Positions 11,901 through 23,967 are shown, counted from the first letter of the stretch. The stretch: 64,000 nt of DNA from Tiliqua scincoides (GCF_035046505.1 NC_089822.1:107959307-108023306), one strand, 5' to 3'. Notes: a model not told the origin generated them from the sequence alone. Program-made: numbers and translations.

Positions 11901-14900
11901 GTGGAGGAGGAGGGGGAGTAGAAGAAGAAAATGAGGCAGAAGCGGCCTGGGACAATGGGGGCGTTGTGTGGGTTTGTGACACTGGCTGGACGACAGCTGG
12001 CATGCCCCGGGGGGCCTGCACAGCTGTGTTTATCTGAGGCAGGCCTAATGCCTGAGCCTGGGCTGAGCCTTGCTGGCGACTGCCCACCACCTGCACTGGG
12101 ATATGAGGTGGAGGCTGCTGGGATGCTGACATTTTGGCAGCACCAAGTTGAGGAGGTTTGAGAGGGGCTAAAGGTGGCTTGGACTGAATGGGGACAGGTG
12201 ACTTGGTGGCTGCCTGGCAAAGACCGTCCTGCTGGAGCTGCACAGCCTGAGGCTGGGACTGCAGCATGGGTTGGACAACAAGGGTCTGGGCCTGCTGTTG
12301 GCCCTGAAGAGGTGGGGCTTGCTGCTGCTGGGTCAGAGTTGGGGTTTGCTGCTGCTGGGCCAACTGAAGATGGGTAGCAGTGTGCAAGAGCTGGGACTGG
12401 CGGTGCTGGAACTGCTGCTGGTGATGAATAGCAATTTGCTGCTGGATCACCACTTGCTTCTGGAGGTGGATCTGCTGCTGCTGCTGGATGAGCGAGTGGG
12501 GCTGGATCTGGGTATACGTGGCTATAGAGCAAAAAAGAAGTTACAGTGCACCATTAGGGTACATGGGACTTTATACAGCAACTGAAAACAGAGTAGTCAA
12601 ATACTTGCCCTAAGGAGATCACAATCCAGGGAACCATGGGAAGGGGGAGGTCAGGATATCAAGGGAAGAACATGAGTAAGAGTTATTACATGAACTTATA
12701 AGCAGGGAGGATTTATAGCTCAGCAGCTGACCTCATGCTTTGCATGAAGGTCCCAAATCACTGACATCACCAGTTGAAAGCAACTCAAGTAGCAGGGCTG
12801 GCCAAGACTGTGGAGGAAGAGCCATTGCCAGGCAGTGGAGCGCTAAAAAGGCTAACACAGTCTGACTCTGAACATACAAAACTGCCTTCTGTGAAGTATG
12901 AAAACACTACAACCCAGAATGAAGACAATGGAGTGAGAAATAAGTGCTCCTTTCCAGATTGCGCTGACTCCAAGCCAGGAAGACAAAGCATGAACTCTTT
13001 CGCTCCCAAGCCCACAGCCCCACCAACAAACTAAAATAGATTACAGTCAGCCCTCTCTGTGGGACCCAGCAGAGGCAGAAAACTGTCACAGTAGTGAACC
13101 TCGATTAAGAATAAAAGGCACCAGGCAGCCACTAGAAGGTGCTCCAATGAGGAGAGCATTAAACGTCACCTACCAGAACTGATCAAAGTCTGGCTTGGGG
13201 CTGGTGTAGCCGTCCTGGTCAGGTTCATGCCCACAGTCTGTTGGCCATTGCCATCTGCTTCAGCCTTCTTTGCTGCTGCACTGTCTGCCTCTGTCTGACT
13301 TCCCTGGCTCACAGTTGCTGCCTGGGCAGCAGAAGCTATAGGTAAAGGCTGAACCACACCAGTACCTTTCCTCTGACAGCTGCCCCCTGGGCCAGAAGAG
13401 GTTGCCTGGCTCAGCCCAGTGGTAGTATGACTCCCCACAGAGGATGCCACACTCCCAGAAATGCCATTAGTTCCTGCTGCTCCTTGGCTAAGGTTGAGGG
13501 ATTGGCCTACATTGCCAGAAGAGGCCTGTGTCACTGTCAAGGTCTGACCAGCATGGGTGGCCTGGGGTAGTACTGAAGACTGGGAATTCCCTGACAAAAC
13601 AGCCTTTGGAACTGAAGCCTGGAGCTGGGCATTCGCTGCTGAGGTCTGCTGACTCCTGACAGCCAAATTCTGCACCTGGGAAAAAATGCAAAGAAAAAAA
13701 GCAATTAACTCAGATGACATTGTCAGAGCCTGGAATCTACTCTGGTTTGACCAACAGTTAACTAAGAAAGAAAAAAGTCATTCTGAGGCTCATCAATGTT
13801 TTTGCATTTGGTACTGCCCTCCTTTTACCGGGTGCCCAAAACTGAGTGTTTGCCAATATCACAAGGTACTACTAGGCATGAGAAACAATTGATCAAAAAG
13901 CCCACTTTTTAAAAGTAATATTCACCTGAACTTCCTTCTTCCCTCCTTTCAAGGAAAAGTTAAAGATCTCATGGCACTTTCTGGAAAAAGTTTAGAAGAA
14001 AACTCCTTCCTCAGTATGAGTTCTAATTTGAGTCTCTCTCTTAGACTTATGCTGCCAGTGCACCAATGATGGCTCACCTGTGCTATCCACTCCCAACTGA
14101 AATCAACCTCTTCCCCACCCTCCCCTTCTGCAATATTCACTAGGCTTACTTGCTCTTATCACCAGTGTTCCAATGGGTTTTCTTTCTACCGTACTTTCAG
14201 AAAAACATGAAGTTGAATTTGCTGAAGAAAACTAGTTAAGACAGAAAATGGAGGCAGAATGAAGGCGGAGCAGCTAGCTCTGAAATGCCTCTAAATATTC
14301 TGAGATGTGATGGGAGAGGACACATAGCAAGCAGCAAGTCAGAGAAGAAGTTGAAACAATACTGAATAACCTGCAAGGGTCTGATCTGAAATCCAACTAT
14401 TAGTACCCAAAAGCAACCTATAAGTTTCCCTTTACCACCAAATTAATTCCCTTTTACCCCCCACCCCCATCTCTGAGAAAATTCTAGCATGCAGAATGAG
14501 GCACCTTCGGTTTCTGGAGCCCAATCAAGCTGGAAGCCAGCCTAAAAACCAGGTGTATTTGTTAATGTTCAAACAGCAGGTAATCCACCATGTATATATT
14601 AGGATGAAAACATTAAGGTACTCTACAGAAGATAACCAAAGAACAGCTGTCTGGTTGGTCTATGTAAACTACAGAAATGAACCCTGCTCTCAAGGGATGA
14701 AAGGCCACTTGCTGAAATGAGCAGCAACTAAATGGATGCTGCTATTAACCCCAAAACAGCACAAAATTAATGCTCTACACAAAGTTTGAGCTACAGGTAC
14801 ACACCCAAGATTGGGCCAGGCCAGGCTGGTCGTGGGAACCCCAGAAGAGGGCATCACTGACCTGGTCCGTGTCTGTGTGAACACCAGGAGAATGAGCAGG

Positions 14901-17900
14901 TGGTGCTTCCTGCTGAACAGCAGCCACAGCCCCGTTAGGCATCAGGATGAGCTGGGAGGTAAGAGGTACATTGCGGCCCAAGGTCCGGTTCACCTGCAAT
15001 AGGTTTCCCAGCTGCGGCTGTTGGGGAGGGTTAAGTGGTGTGGAGATGAGAAGAGTAAAAGGAAGAGAAAGGAGGAAAGAAAGCGAACCACAAGCAAATA
15101 GGTTATAATGTGACATGGGGCCTGCGGTCTCTATTGATACGCATCACGTCTCAGCAGTGTCTTCTTCATCATGGCCACTTTGTAGGAGAGGGAACCTAGG
15201 AATTACTTGTTTCTAGATGCCAATCACTGCCATATCACTATAATGGAGCAGCAGCATAGATTACCTAGCAGCTGTGGGTTCATGAGTGGCAGGGGGGGGG
15301 AAAACAGGAGCGTAGTAGTTTGCTTAGCTCAGCTGAGAAACATGCTATTCATACTGAGACACAACAAGAAATGTGCTTACTACAAAGTAAAAAAGTATGA
15401 GGCTAACTAGATCTAAAGGAGATTCAGTCATTTCACAGACAAAAAGGAACTAACAACCAAAGATGAAATGGAGACAAGAAAGAGGAGGGGTATTTCTAAC
15501 TAGGCTCTTTAACTGCTCTAAAGGACTTGTATTTCAGATGAATACATTAACAGTTTAAAGAGAAGGGATACATATTCCAAAGCATTACACAAAATCATAC
15601 CAAGTGCCATGGGATCTTTAACATTCACAAAAAAAGCTACAAGTGAAGCATAAGTCACCCAACTACACTGATGTGCCAAGCCACAACTCAAATGTTCAAG
15701 GAAACAGAGACTGCCAACTTACAGTCTAAGCTACCTCACATTTAGTCGTGCCAAAGGTGGAAACTGGTGCAGAAACATGTGAGGCAATATAGAACAAGGG
15801 AGCCAAAGTGATGAGTCAAAGCAATTGTGTACATCTCTTACCCGAAGATACATCTGAGCTTGTGACTGATTAAGAGGTGGCGAGGTGGTGTTTCCCAGGA
15901 GCACTGACTGTGTCAGGGTGGTAGCACTAGGTGAACTCACGCTTTGTGAACGGCTGATTAACTGCGCAGCTGATGTGGTTGCCAAGTTAATCTATAAAAG
16001 GAAACAATTCGAGAAACACTGAAGTAGTTTATCAGAAGTCCTCCACTGGAAATAGTTGCAAAAAAGTTACAGTCTATCTCCAGTAATGTGACTAGAGAAA
16101 CAAGGCATGCCATGACCTAGCTTCCTCAAGACTCCACCAGCCACTTTCAGTCCTTAATTTCACACCCTTCCCCCAGTTTTCCAAAAACCTAGTGAACACC
16201 TGAAAGAATTGGCTACAAAGGCTACTCTTTCTAGCAACATTGGTTTGTACAAAAAGGGCTGGGAGATAACAACTGCTGTAAAAAAAACTCTTGGCTCATA
16301 ATACTCTCAGAATTGTGGGTTCTGGGAGAAAGTCACAGAAGGCTTGCAAACCATCATCCAACTATGCTTTAAATGCAGATTCCTCCTGTATGCATGGAAA
16401 GCTGAGAGCAGCACAAATTAACAGGCTCTTTCTCCAGATGCTGATTCTAGGTTTCCCCATTGCCTTTCCCTCCAGCTGCCTCCTCATCCTTATTGATGCT
16501 GCTCAGACATCGCACCCACAAACAAAAACTAAGCATCATCTCCTTTCAACAATCCTCAATCTATTCCTGCTAGCAGTACAGGTTGAGCCTACTTATTCAT
16601 TGATTTTGGATCAGCCCAACCTGAAGTCTCTGGAGGTGACCGGAGGCCTCCACGTGCCTCAGAACGGTTTTTGGTCAAAAACCGGAAGTGCCCTTCTAGT
16701 ACCTATGTACTAGAGTGTACTGAGTACCTGTGTACTAGAGTGTACTGTACTGTGTGCAGCCTCCACGGGTCTCAGAACGGCTCCAGACGCATTTGGAGCT
16801 CGGTGGTGCCCAAAATCTGCATGATTTGGTTTCACATGGAATTCAGCATCCATGAAGGGTCTGAGAATGGAGCCCTCATGGATAACGAGGATCCACCTGT
16901 ATATCCTTCCCTCTCCTTCCATTATTTCTAGCTTCCAAATCACCAAATCCACCCAGAAGTTATCCATTCACAGCCAACAGAAAAAGAAAAGCACATCACA
17001 CAAAGGAAGAAATACAGTTACTCACTGAGGCCTGTGTGGTAGCTGTCTGTTGAGAGGCGCTTGTGTTCGGAGAGCTTGCCTGTCGGCTGGCTGCAATTGT
17101 GGCCTATAACAAACAAGACAGGAGATGCATCATTTTTTTCTTCCAGAGATAACATTATTAGCTAAGTGGTAATTCTTGCCCCCCATTCCCTTTCTTCTCA
17201 TCCCACAAAGGGCAAAGCACAGCAACATGATCTTAAGATTCTATCAGCAGAAATTTCCTCCAGTTTTGTTCATGTACAGTCCTTCTGCCAATGCACTGTC
17301 ATTCTACCCAAAATGCTCCTCAATATAAAACCAAGAAAGTAATCAACATGCAAAGTAACTCTACTTTTCTTATATCCAACAAATTACTATATATGAACAG
17401 ACAGACCTTGATTCTGTCAGGAGGGAAGCATTCACCCATATCCGCAGTTTCACATAACCACGGGGAATACCAGAACAGAACCCCCGTGGATATGGGGATA
17501 CGCCTGTATTTTCAAAGAGTAAACTTGAGCAAGTTGTTAGCATTTCTGAAGGTAAGGGACCTGGAGTTCATTTATGGTGTGTGAGTCAAGACCTTCAGTT
17601 TTTCATAACAGCCATTTTTAAAGCTATGCTGCTACAAACAAGGCAATGGCAAATACCAGGCAAGACTTAATACTAGAGCTTTGTGTGGGCATGTAGATAA
17701 ACAGCTGGGAAACAGCTGTTTTGTCAGAAGATACACTTAACTGGCATAAACCTATTTTATCAGTGCCCAGACATTTACCGATTCTAGAAAACAAGACCTA
17801 TTCAGGCTCATATCTACAAAACCAAGCCAAAGAGTTAAAATCTTTCAGGTAATTTTCAAAATATTGCATTGATGTATAATACCTCTCTAAAATTATATGC

Positions 17901-20900
17901 ACAGCACAAAGGTCGGAGAGTTGGGTAAGGTGTGGGGAATAAGGCCTCAAATAAGAGCTTTTTATTAAAGTGTATAAAAAAGGGGGCAAAAAGTAGAGAT
18001 GTTGCCAGTGAGTAGGATAGGATTATAGCCTTAAGTCTTACTGAACACAACGGGCTTTTGTTTGAGTAAAACCAACATCATTTTCAAATACTAATAAAAA
18101 CCAGCAGACGGCACTTTATTATTGTTGGGGGTGTGCATGGACTCTCTGGGTTCTTGTGATCATCCTTCTGTCAATGAGGGCTATGCCACAAAGTATGACG
18201 AACTTAGGTTAAGTTCTGCCATTACTGCAACTGTATTCCCAGTGTAGCATTTTATACGTTTTTGTAGCACTGAATTGCAACAACTTATGTAGAAGGATGT
18301 GCTTGGGAACATGATTAAGGTAGGAGCTAAGCCTCCTCTCTCTCCTGGTAACTCAAGCCATTGGTCGAGAATCAAGTCTGCTCCCATCGGCATTGTCCAA
18401 ATGGGTTCCATTTCTCTAATCTAGGTACACACTAGACGTGGATATAAGACAATGGCTTATAGACAGATAAGCCTTAATCATATGTAAAAACGTTATACTG
18501 GAAAATCACCATCAATACTCCCTAAAACATTTATGTATGTTTCAGAACAGAAACACCATCCGTGAACATTAAAAAATTCCACTAGAGCTGAAAGTACTGC
18601 ATTAACAGGCAACTTTTCCCACATTCTTCCCACTCATCTCTACTTTGGCCCTTTGCACTGCAAACCTGGTTTCTCTTTTCCAAACCAGATGAATTTCTCT
18701 CCTCAAGCTGCCCCATTTCAAACAACTGTTGACCTCACCTGTTGGACTGCAGCCAGGCTGTGTAGTTGAGCACTGTTGAGTTGCTGTTGAAGCATAAATT
18801 GATGGAAATACTGAGCTGCATTGGGCTGTCTCTGCAGTGCTTGAAGAGCCTGCAATAAAAAAAGGAAACCAAATTACGAAAACATAACCTAATATGCCCA
18901 TAGTGATTTTCATTTAGTCTATAGAAGCCTATGTGGAAACTCAGAATCCACATAAACATCTCAGCCCCACATAAACTGATCTTGGCTATCACATCCAACA
19001 GACATCTATTAAATGGAACAGTCACCTGGATTAGAATGATCAGGAGTGCAACACGGAACAGATAAAAAAGAATTAGTATGGCTTCCACAAAGGTAAGTCC
19101 TGCTTCAGTAACCTTACAGAGTTCTGAGAATATCAACATGCATATGGTTAGAGATGATACAATTGATACTGTATTCCTGAACTTTCAAAAGCATGCAGCA
19201 AAGTCCCTCACTACTCAACTAACTTAGCTATCACGGGAGAACAGTTCTTCATGGTTAACTGGTTAAAGAATTGTCACAGTGGAGAGTATTAAGTGTGGGG
19301 TACTCAAGAATTGTTTTTGAGACTGACACTTTCTAACTTGTTCAAAAGTTAAGGGTAAGCAGAAAGACAGCCAAGTTTGCAGGTGACACCAAACAATTCA
19401 GGATGGTGAAAATCAACAGATTGTGAACAGCCCCAAAAGATCCCTTCAAATTAAGTGATTAGGCAACAGAATGGCAAATGTGGAGCAATGCTACGGTAAT
19501 GCACATTGGGGCTAAAAATCTCAACTTTATATATACACATTAATGTAGACAGAGTTGTAAACAACTAACCAGAAAAGAGATCTTGACAGCTGTGGAGGAA
19601 AGCTCAATGAAAACATTAGTCCAATGCCTAGCAGCTGAGAAAAAAATTCCATGCCAGGGTACTTAGAAACGGAATTGATAACAAGAAGCTATAACAAAAA
19701 ACATCACAACTACCAAACCAATTGACTCAAGCACATCAAGTTTTTCTCCCTGGCTGCCATCAACACCAGTTCTGCTGTTCCCTCACCACCACCACCACCT
19801 CAACCTTTTCATTTCTGGTTATCACTAAGAATGTGCAGTCCACATCAGGCTTTGTGCACAGGGACAGGGAACCTTTTCTTCTTGTTTACAAATTTACATA
19901 TTTCTATCTAACTTAAGACAATCAGAGTATAAAGAAACAGTTACCCTGCCTGTGCACTGCAATTACAATGCCCTTATACAACTCTATGGGCTGGTCACAT
20001 TTTAAGTACTGTGTGCAGTTCTGGTCAACATCTCAAAAAAGATACAGTAGAACTAGAAAAAGTGCAGAAGAGGTCACCCAAAATGATTAGGGACCTGGAG
20101 TACCTTCCTTAAGAGAAAATAACAGTACTACATTTAGGACTTTAATAAAGAAAAAAGTCTCAAAAGATGCAAGCGACTTGGAAGTTTAGAGATTTATGCA
20201 TGATGTGGAGAAAGCGATAGAGAGGAGGTTTTCTCCTAAAACTCTTGCAACTCAAAAACCAGAGATCATTAAATGAAGTTGATTTGCAAGGAATTTAGGA
20301 AATACAGGTCGTCCCTCATTATCCGCTTGGGGTTCTGTTCCAGAATTCCTAGTGGATAAAAAAAATGTGGATTAAAAAAAGTGGAAAAATAGATTTAAAG
20401 ATTCACTTCCAGGTTTCTTGCCCCTCCACTGCTCCTAATGGAATAAGGCCATGCTTCGACATCTGCAGGGGTTTGACTCTGGGACTCCCTGCTGATACCA
20501 TAAAATGTTTTAAATAAAAACAGTTTTAAAAAATTAAAATGCATCCCTTTACTATTGTGGTTTAAAAACAGCTTTTCTTACTGTTATAGAGAGGCAGTCA
20601 GCAATTAGAAATGCAAAGGACCCCCTGCCTTTGCCTGGCTCAGCTGAAGAATGGAATGATCACTTTCATGACTGTCTCTCTACAACAATAAGAAAAGCGT
20701 TTTTTTAAATTTAAACTGTGATTTTAAGGAGATGCATTTTTTCCCTTCACCAGGGATCAGTACATTCCTTTTCATTTGCAGTGGCCTTTAGTGTTGAATC
20801 AAATCCGTGTACAACAAGGTTGGACCTGTACTTTGTATAGTGCTTAACCTATTAAATTCACTGCCACAAAAAGTAGTAATGGCCGCTAGCATGCATTGCT

Positions 20901-22799
20901 TTAAAAAGAATTATACAGATTTATGAATGGCAGGTTTACCTGTGGTAACATGCTACTTCCAGATTCAGAGACTGAATGCCTTTGTATAGCAGCTGCAGGG
21001 GAGCAATGGCAGGAGAGGTTTCATTTTCCGCTTGTGGGCTTCCCAGAGGCACCTGTTCAACTGCTGTGGGAACCAGATCCTGAACTTGATAAACCTTAAA
21101 CCGATCCAGCAGAGCTCTTATGTAGATCTAAAGCAGCATTTCTCAACCAGTGGCATTCGTACCACTGATTGTACTTGAGGTGGTGTCTGGTGGTATCCAC
21201 AGGATCCCCAGACCCCTGCCACCTTACAGCGAGACCAGAAATGCAATGCAACAAGTGTTGGTAGGAGGCTCAGTGGGCAAAGCTTCAACGTGTGCTTCTC
21301 GTACACTCAAAAAAGCCCTCTCAGTCACTCTGAGCTTCTTACTGATGTTTGTCTCATCACATCTGGCCTTCCAATCTGGAAGTAACTGGCAATGACATCA
21401 CCACCAGTTACTTCCGGTGGTACTTCCAATAGGTGAACCATGCAAAGTGGTAATGTGGGGGGCAAATGTTGAGAAACATTGATGCTGAGAAATGCTAAAG
21501 AGAAATGCTAAATGCTAAAGCAGGGATCAACTGCAATGCATGGGACACATCCGAGCCTGATTATTGTAGGCCTCCTATCACTCTCTCTCATGAAATTAGG
21601 CATGCAAGGCACAGTGCAGCCTCTTAGCTGCCCGGTACTTCTCACTTCTTAGGAGGAGCAGTGCAAGATCAGGACTACCCTCTTTTACCATTAGGAAAGT
21701 AAAGGTTGCCCTAGAGCAGTGATTTTCAACCTTTTTCATCTCATGGCACACTGACAAGGCACTAAAATGGTCAAGGCACACCACCAGGTTTTTGACAATT
21801 GACAAGGCACACCATGCTGCCAGTGGGGGTTGACATCTCCCATTGGCCCTATTAATAAATGACCTTCCCCCAAATTCCTGTGGCATACCTGTGGACCACT
21901 CGCGTCACACCAGTGTGCCATGGCACAGTGGTTGAAAAGAGGCTTTTGCCTCACACCTCTAATTGATCTTTTTCCTGAAGAGAAATGTAACTGTTGGTTT
22001 TAGAAGAATGCAACTCTTAAATGCTTCATTTAACCAAGGTCAATGCTGTTGTCACACAGATGCACTTCATCACAGAGACCCCCAAATCAGTCTGTTTGTC
22101 CAATGGGAGGGGTGCCTACTGGGTGACCAGCAGCATGGGATTCTCCCAGCTCAGCTTATGTTGCAAGTGCCCTTCACCATCACCTTTTTGAGTCAGGTCC
22201 AGAGGGGAGGCAGGGGAAAAAAGATTCTGATCAAGCTACTGGGAGACAACAACAAAATGGCCAGTAGAGCTCCCCTTCGCTCAAGAAGTGCACCCCAAAA
22301 CAATACCATAGGAATGCGACAACTTTGATTTATTGATCTGCAAGGTTAGAGACAGTCATTGCTCTTATCCCCATAATAATGGATATGAGTTGAGAAGATC
22401 ACTGGTTATTTGGCCACAGGAGTCAGAAGTATACAGTAAATAGTCTGCTATAGGATGAAGGTCGACTAGTACAGAAAGAATCATACCACTACCACCAGTG
22501 CCTTTTCTGGTCCATAGACATAAGACTGGTCCAAGTCTGGTCTACAGACTTGGAAACATAGCATCCAATAGCTGCTAGGTTCTTCTACTATATATAAGTT
22601 GGTCATCAAAAGTGGTTATTCTATGAGCATGCCCAATATGTATCAGAAGAGTTCACACATTCCAAGAATAAAAAAAGTTTCTCACTTGTACAGCCTGCCG
22701 CTCATAGAGAGTCATCTGCGATATCTGAGGGCGTGTACTTCCTGCTGAACCCGAGCTTCCACTGGCTGAGTTGGAGTTCTGCTCACTTTCTGTCTCCAT
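5842..22799 (-). CDS. PHC1: PHC1, polyhomeotic homolog 1 (14 coding exons, 995 residues)
   Basis: PHC1 is a nuclear subunit of canonical Polycomb repressive complex 1 and helps compact H3K27me3-marked chromatin through SAM-domain polymerisation. Coding exons run 22799-22686, 18849-18739, 17103-17026, 15991-15842, 15017-14862, 13675-13174, 12521-11761, 10021-9874, 9497-9289, 9069-8955, 8409-8301, 7845-7698, 6582-6351 and 5996-5842. All have AG/GT borders and matching phases, giving 2988 bases including the stop, against about 1004 residues in human. Order: S/T/Q-rich N-terminus, glutamine-rich segment (about 375-470), HD1 (about 717-757, PPQAIVKPQILTHIIEGF), FCS zinc finger (C792, C795, C811, C815) and SAM (about 927-991). 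The gene looks intact. It converges on M6PR and runs in the same direction as AICDA. Exons 2-15 correspond one for one to the mammalian gene as I remember it. Confidence 0.97.
6351..6582 (-). CDS. PHC1: PHC1 exon 14 (start of SAM domain)
   Basis: 77 codons plus one base: GQEDSSRGSDNSSYDEALSP to NPSRWSVEEVYEFIASLQ. The last 19 residues are the first part of the SAM domain. Donor GTAAAT. Confidence 0.96.
6740..7184. repeat. hAT-like non-autonomous element in PHC1 intron 14/13 boundary region
   Basis: Left end CAGTGTTTTTTCAAAAAGTG and right end AAAGTTTGAGAACCACTG are inverted relatives of the CAGTGGTTCTCAAA termini typical of amniote hAT relatives. No coding content. An 8-base target duplication is not evident. 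Confidence 0.65.
7698..7845 (-). CDS. PHC1: PHC1 exon 13
   Basis: Reads RYNVGCSHQLRLQRKKMKEL through EANYARRRRGPRRSSSEIAR to KIQGKRHR: a basic stretch following the FCS finger, donor GTGAGG. Conserved with mammals. Confidence 0.94.
8301..8409 (-). CDS. PHC1: PHC1 exon 12 (FCS zinc finger)
   Basis: Reads EQDKKGNLLKCEFCGKYGPA, then NQFRGSKRFCSVTCAK. The four cysteines (C-x2-C, then C-x3-C) form the FCS zinc finger, an RNA-binding module of polyhomeotic proteins. All ligands are present. Confidence 0.95.
8955..9069 (-). CDS. PHC1: PHC1 exon 11
   Basis: VGCSQLLKDFEKPLQVGAPP to ENMIA plus one base; VGCSQLLK closes HD1. A 12-base G run lies just outside its acceptor at 9079-9091. Confidence 0.93.
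9289..9497 (-). CDS. PHC1: PHC1 exon 10 (HD1 region)
   Basis: Completes a glutamate codon and reads KLESLSNATPN to AEPFP, including MVSRQTGDSKPPQAIVKPQ and THIIEGFVIQEGAEPFP. This is the conserved homology domain 1 used for PRC1 contacts. Donor GTAAG. Confidence 0.95.
9874..10021 (-). CDS. PHC1: PHC1 exon 9
   Basis: NKPQTLAVKRKAESEEER to DKGGLG plus one base. Two donors are possible. Only the GTGAAG at 9873-9868 gives the phase that joins to exon 10 as LGEKLES, matching the mammalian LGEKAES. The later GTGAG would shift the frame. Confidence 0.93.
10685..11032. repeat. hAT-like non-autonomous element in PHC1 intron 8
   Basis: Left end CAGAGTTTCCCACGAGGTGG, right end GTTTTGGAACCATGG; degenerate version of the CAGTGGTTCTCAAA termini. 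Confidence 0.5.
11138..11662. repeat. CAATCCTA-family composite element in PHC1 intron 8
   Basis: Resembles the larger copies at 48.7, 51.8 and 53.5 kb in its CTATCCCTCCC left side, C-rich middle and right side ending CAGTGCAGGATCAGGCTGTAAG. Confidence 0.4.
11761..12521 (-). CDS. PHC1: PHC1 exon 8 (glutamine-rich exon)
   Basis: Completes an alanine codon, then reads TYTQIQPHSLIQQQQQIHLQ, continues through IAIHHQQQFQHRQSQLLH and ends YYVQPVQLP before donor GTAAGT. Glutamine runs are short (at most 5 in a row) where mammals have a longer polyQ. A 286-codon frame in the same strand is a shadow of this exon. Confidence 0.95.
13174..13675 (-). CDS. PHC1: PHC1 exon 7
   Basis: 167 codons plus one base. 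Starts VQNLAVRSQQ and ends TRTATPAPSQTLISS; contains RKGTGVVQPLPIAS and SQGSQTEADSAAAKKAEADG, both conserved PHC1 landmarks. The serine/glycine-rich middle has diverged most from mammals. Confidence 0.94.
14862..15017 (-). CDS. PHC1: PHC1 exon 6
   Basis: 52 codons from PQLGNLLQVNRTLGRNVPL to SPGVHTDTDQ. The acceptor is CAACAG and the donor GTCAGT. The downstream open frame past the donor is intron. Confidence 0.94.
15842..15991 (-). CDS. PHC1: PHC1 exon 5
   Basis: 50 codons from INLATTSAAQLISRSQSV to NQSQAQMYLR. Donor GTAAG. Very close to mammalian PHC1. Confidence 0.95.
16577..16901. repeat. Tc1/mariner (pogo/Tigger)-like non-autonomous element in PHC1 intron 4
   Basis: Begins TACAGGTTGAGCCTACTTAT and ends GGATCCACCTGTA, with TA at both ends. 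Contains a local duplication of a GTACTAGAGTGTACT unit near 16705-16750. Confidence 0.55.
17026..17103 (-). CDS. PHC1: PHC1 exon 4
   Basis: 26 codons, ATIAASRQASSPNTSASQQT to ATTQAS, phase 0 both ends, donor GTGAG. Serine/threonine/glutamine-rich linker conserved with mammals. Confidence 0.94.
17419..17508. repeat. Short Tc1/mariner-like fragment in PHC1 intron 3
   Basis: CACCCATATCCGCAGTTTC and CCGTGGATATGGGGATACGC-CTGTA are inverted halves of the same terminal motif class as the 16.6-kb and 20.3-kb elements. Confidence 0.5.
18739..18849 (-). CDS. PHC1: PHC1 exon 3
   Basis: 37 codons, ALQALQRQPNAAQYFHQF to LHSLAAVQQ, TTGCAG acceptor and GTGAG donor, phase 0 at both ends. Almost identical to the mammalian PHC1 segment. 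Confidence 0.95.
19060..21075 (+). mobile_element. CR1/L3-type LINE, 3' part, in PHC1 intron 2
   Basis: The + strand carries degraded landmarks of the reptile CR1/L3 reverse-transcriptase C-terminus: GGCAAATGTGGAGCAATGCT, then GATCTTGACAGCTGTGGAGG, TATGGGCTGGTCACATTTTA, GTGTGCAGTTCTGGTCAACA and AATTCACTGCCACAAAAAGT. Reading frames are broken throughout and it looks old. It is antisense to PHC1 and is interrupted by a 528-base DNA element at 20303-20830. Confidence 0.75.
20303..20830. mobile_element. Tc1/mariner-like palindromic element nested in the LINE
   Basis: Ends TACAGGTC...GACCTGTA with TA on each side, the target duplication expected of Tc1/mariner. Internally palindromic: CAGCTTTTCTTACTGTTATAG at 20568-20588 recurs inverted near 20680-20700. 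No transposase frame. Confidence 0.7.
21134..21482. repeat. hAT-like non-autonomous element in PHC1 intron 2
   Basis: CAGCATTTCTCAACCAGTGG at the left and GTTGAGAAACATTG at the right. Internal GGTGGTGTCTGGTGGTATCC and CACCAGTTACTTCCGGTGGT blocks are shared with the element at 41420-41760. Confidence 0.65.
21717..21944. repeat. hAT-like element, GGCACACTGACAAGGC subfamily
   Basis: Begins CAGTGATTTTCAACCTTTTT, ends GGCACAGTGGTTGAAAAG; same subfamily as 49382-49620 and 60247-60452. Confidence 0.65.
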
Positions 22800-22844
22800 G
22801 GTGCCAGGTCCCAGAAAACCCTGTCTGAAGTTGCGTCTCAAGCT
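22686..22844 (-). CDS. PHC1: PHC1 exon 2 (start codon exon)
   Basis: The acceptor (GTATAG) is at 22845-22850, with 45 bases of 5' UTR, ATG at 22799-22797 and 38 codons from METESEQNSNSASGSS to ERQAVQ, then donor GTGAG. The start is chosen because METESEQNSN is the conserved PHC1 N-terminus; an in-frame ATG 14 codons upstream is not conserved. Confidence 0.95.
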
Positions 22845-23967
22845 CTATACAAAAGAAGTGAGAAGGTTACCTAACAGCCACACTTGCCTTTTTTATTCTA
22901 CGTACTAAACGACCTGAACACATTTCCTTCTTGGGTTTCTCATGCCGTTCAGGCAAAGTCTCCGAAAAACCTTCCAAGTTATACAGGGCATATACAGGGC
23001 AAACCTTCCATGTTATATAAGTGCACAAATTACTTATATTTAACAATTTCAACTTTTGACTTTACCAGGTGGATTTTTCATCGTCCAAATGCAGACCCTC
23101 TGATTTAACACTTGCTCCCTACCCAAGGGGCAAAAGGCAAGAAGCCAAAATACACTGATAGTGAGCTTGGCTCTTCTTGCTCAAAGAGGTTGCCCTATAA
23201 ATACTGTCAAAAAAAACACATTTCACCAACTGCTAAACAAAATAGGAACACATCCTGCAGTCTTAATTTTTTGAAAAAGTTATGACTGCTGAACAAAAAA
23301 TTTTAATATTTAAAGTAATCTCCTAACCAAAACAAGAGCTACTAAGCACACTGTACCTTCTTCTTGAACAGTAAGTAACTGTTTACTTCAAAAAGGACAT
23401 TTTACAAGTTACTCCCTAAGGACATACATATGCACATACTTGGTTCTGAGAATAACTATACCTTCAATATGAAACTTGCTATTTGGAAATAACATGCATT
23501 TGGCATGATTATGGAGGCAGGTCCACAATGAATGCACAGGTCTACTGGGAAGCACCAATTCCAGATTACATTTGCAAACACCAGTGTCTTCAAGAACATA
23601 CTGAAAGAAGCTCTCTGTTATATACAATACGTATGGGTCTTTGCAAACCAAAGTGTAAATCTGTGAGCTAGTATTAGGTTTGAACAAACAACCTGCCAAA
23701 GATTTGCACAGCAGGCCAGAGTTGATGGCACAATTTCATCCCTTCTTTTTTTACTCTGGTTCTCCCATCATTACAAAACACTCAATACAGGAGTAGAAGG
23801 TCTACAACCAGGATATCACACTCAGCTGCCCCAAGTGATCAGCTTGTGCCTTTTTATGCAAAGCAAGATCCTTCATAAACTGTATACAGACATCCGACTT
23901 CAAAAGTTGAAGATACCAAGTGAAATTACAAAAATGCTGCTTACTTCACCAAAAACACCACTAGACT

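Noticed and set aside
11672-12532. 286-codon frame on the - strand
   Set aside because: A proline/alanine/serine-rich shadow of PHC1 exon 8 in another frame.
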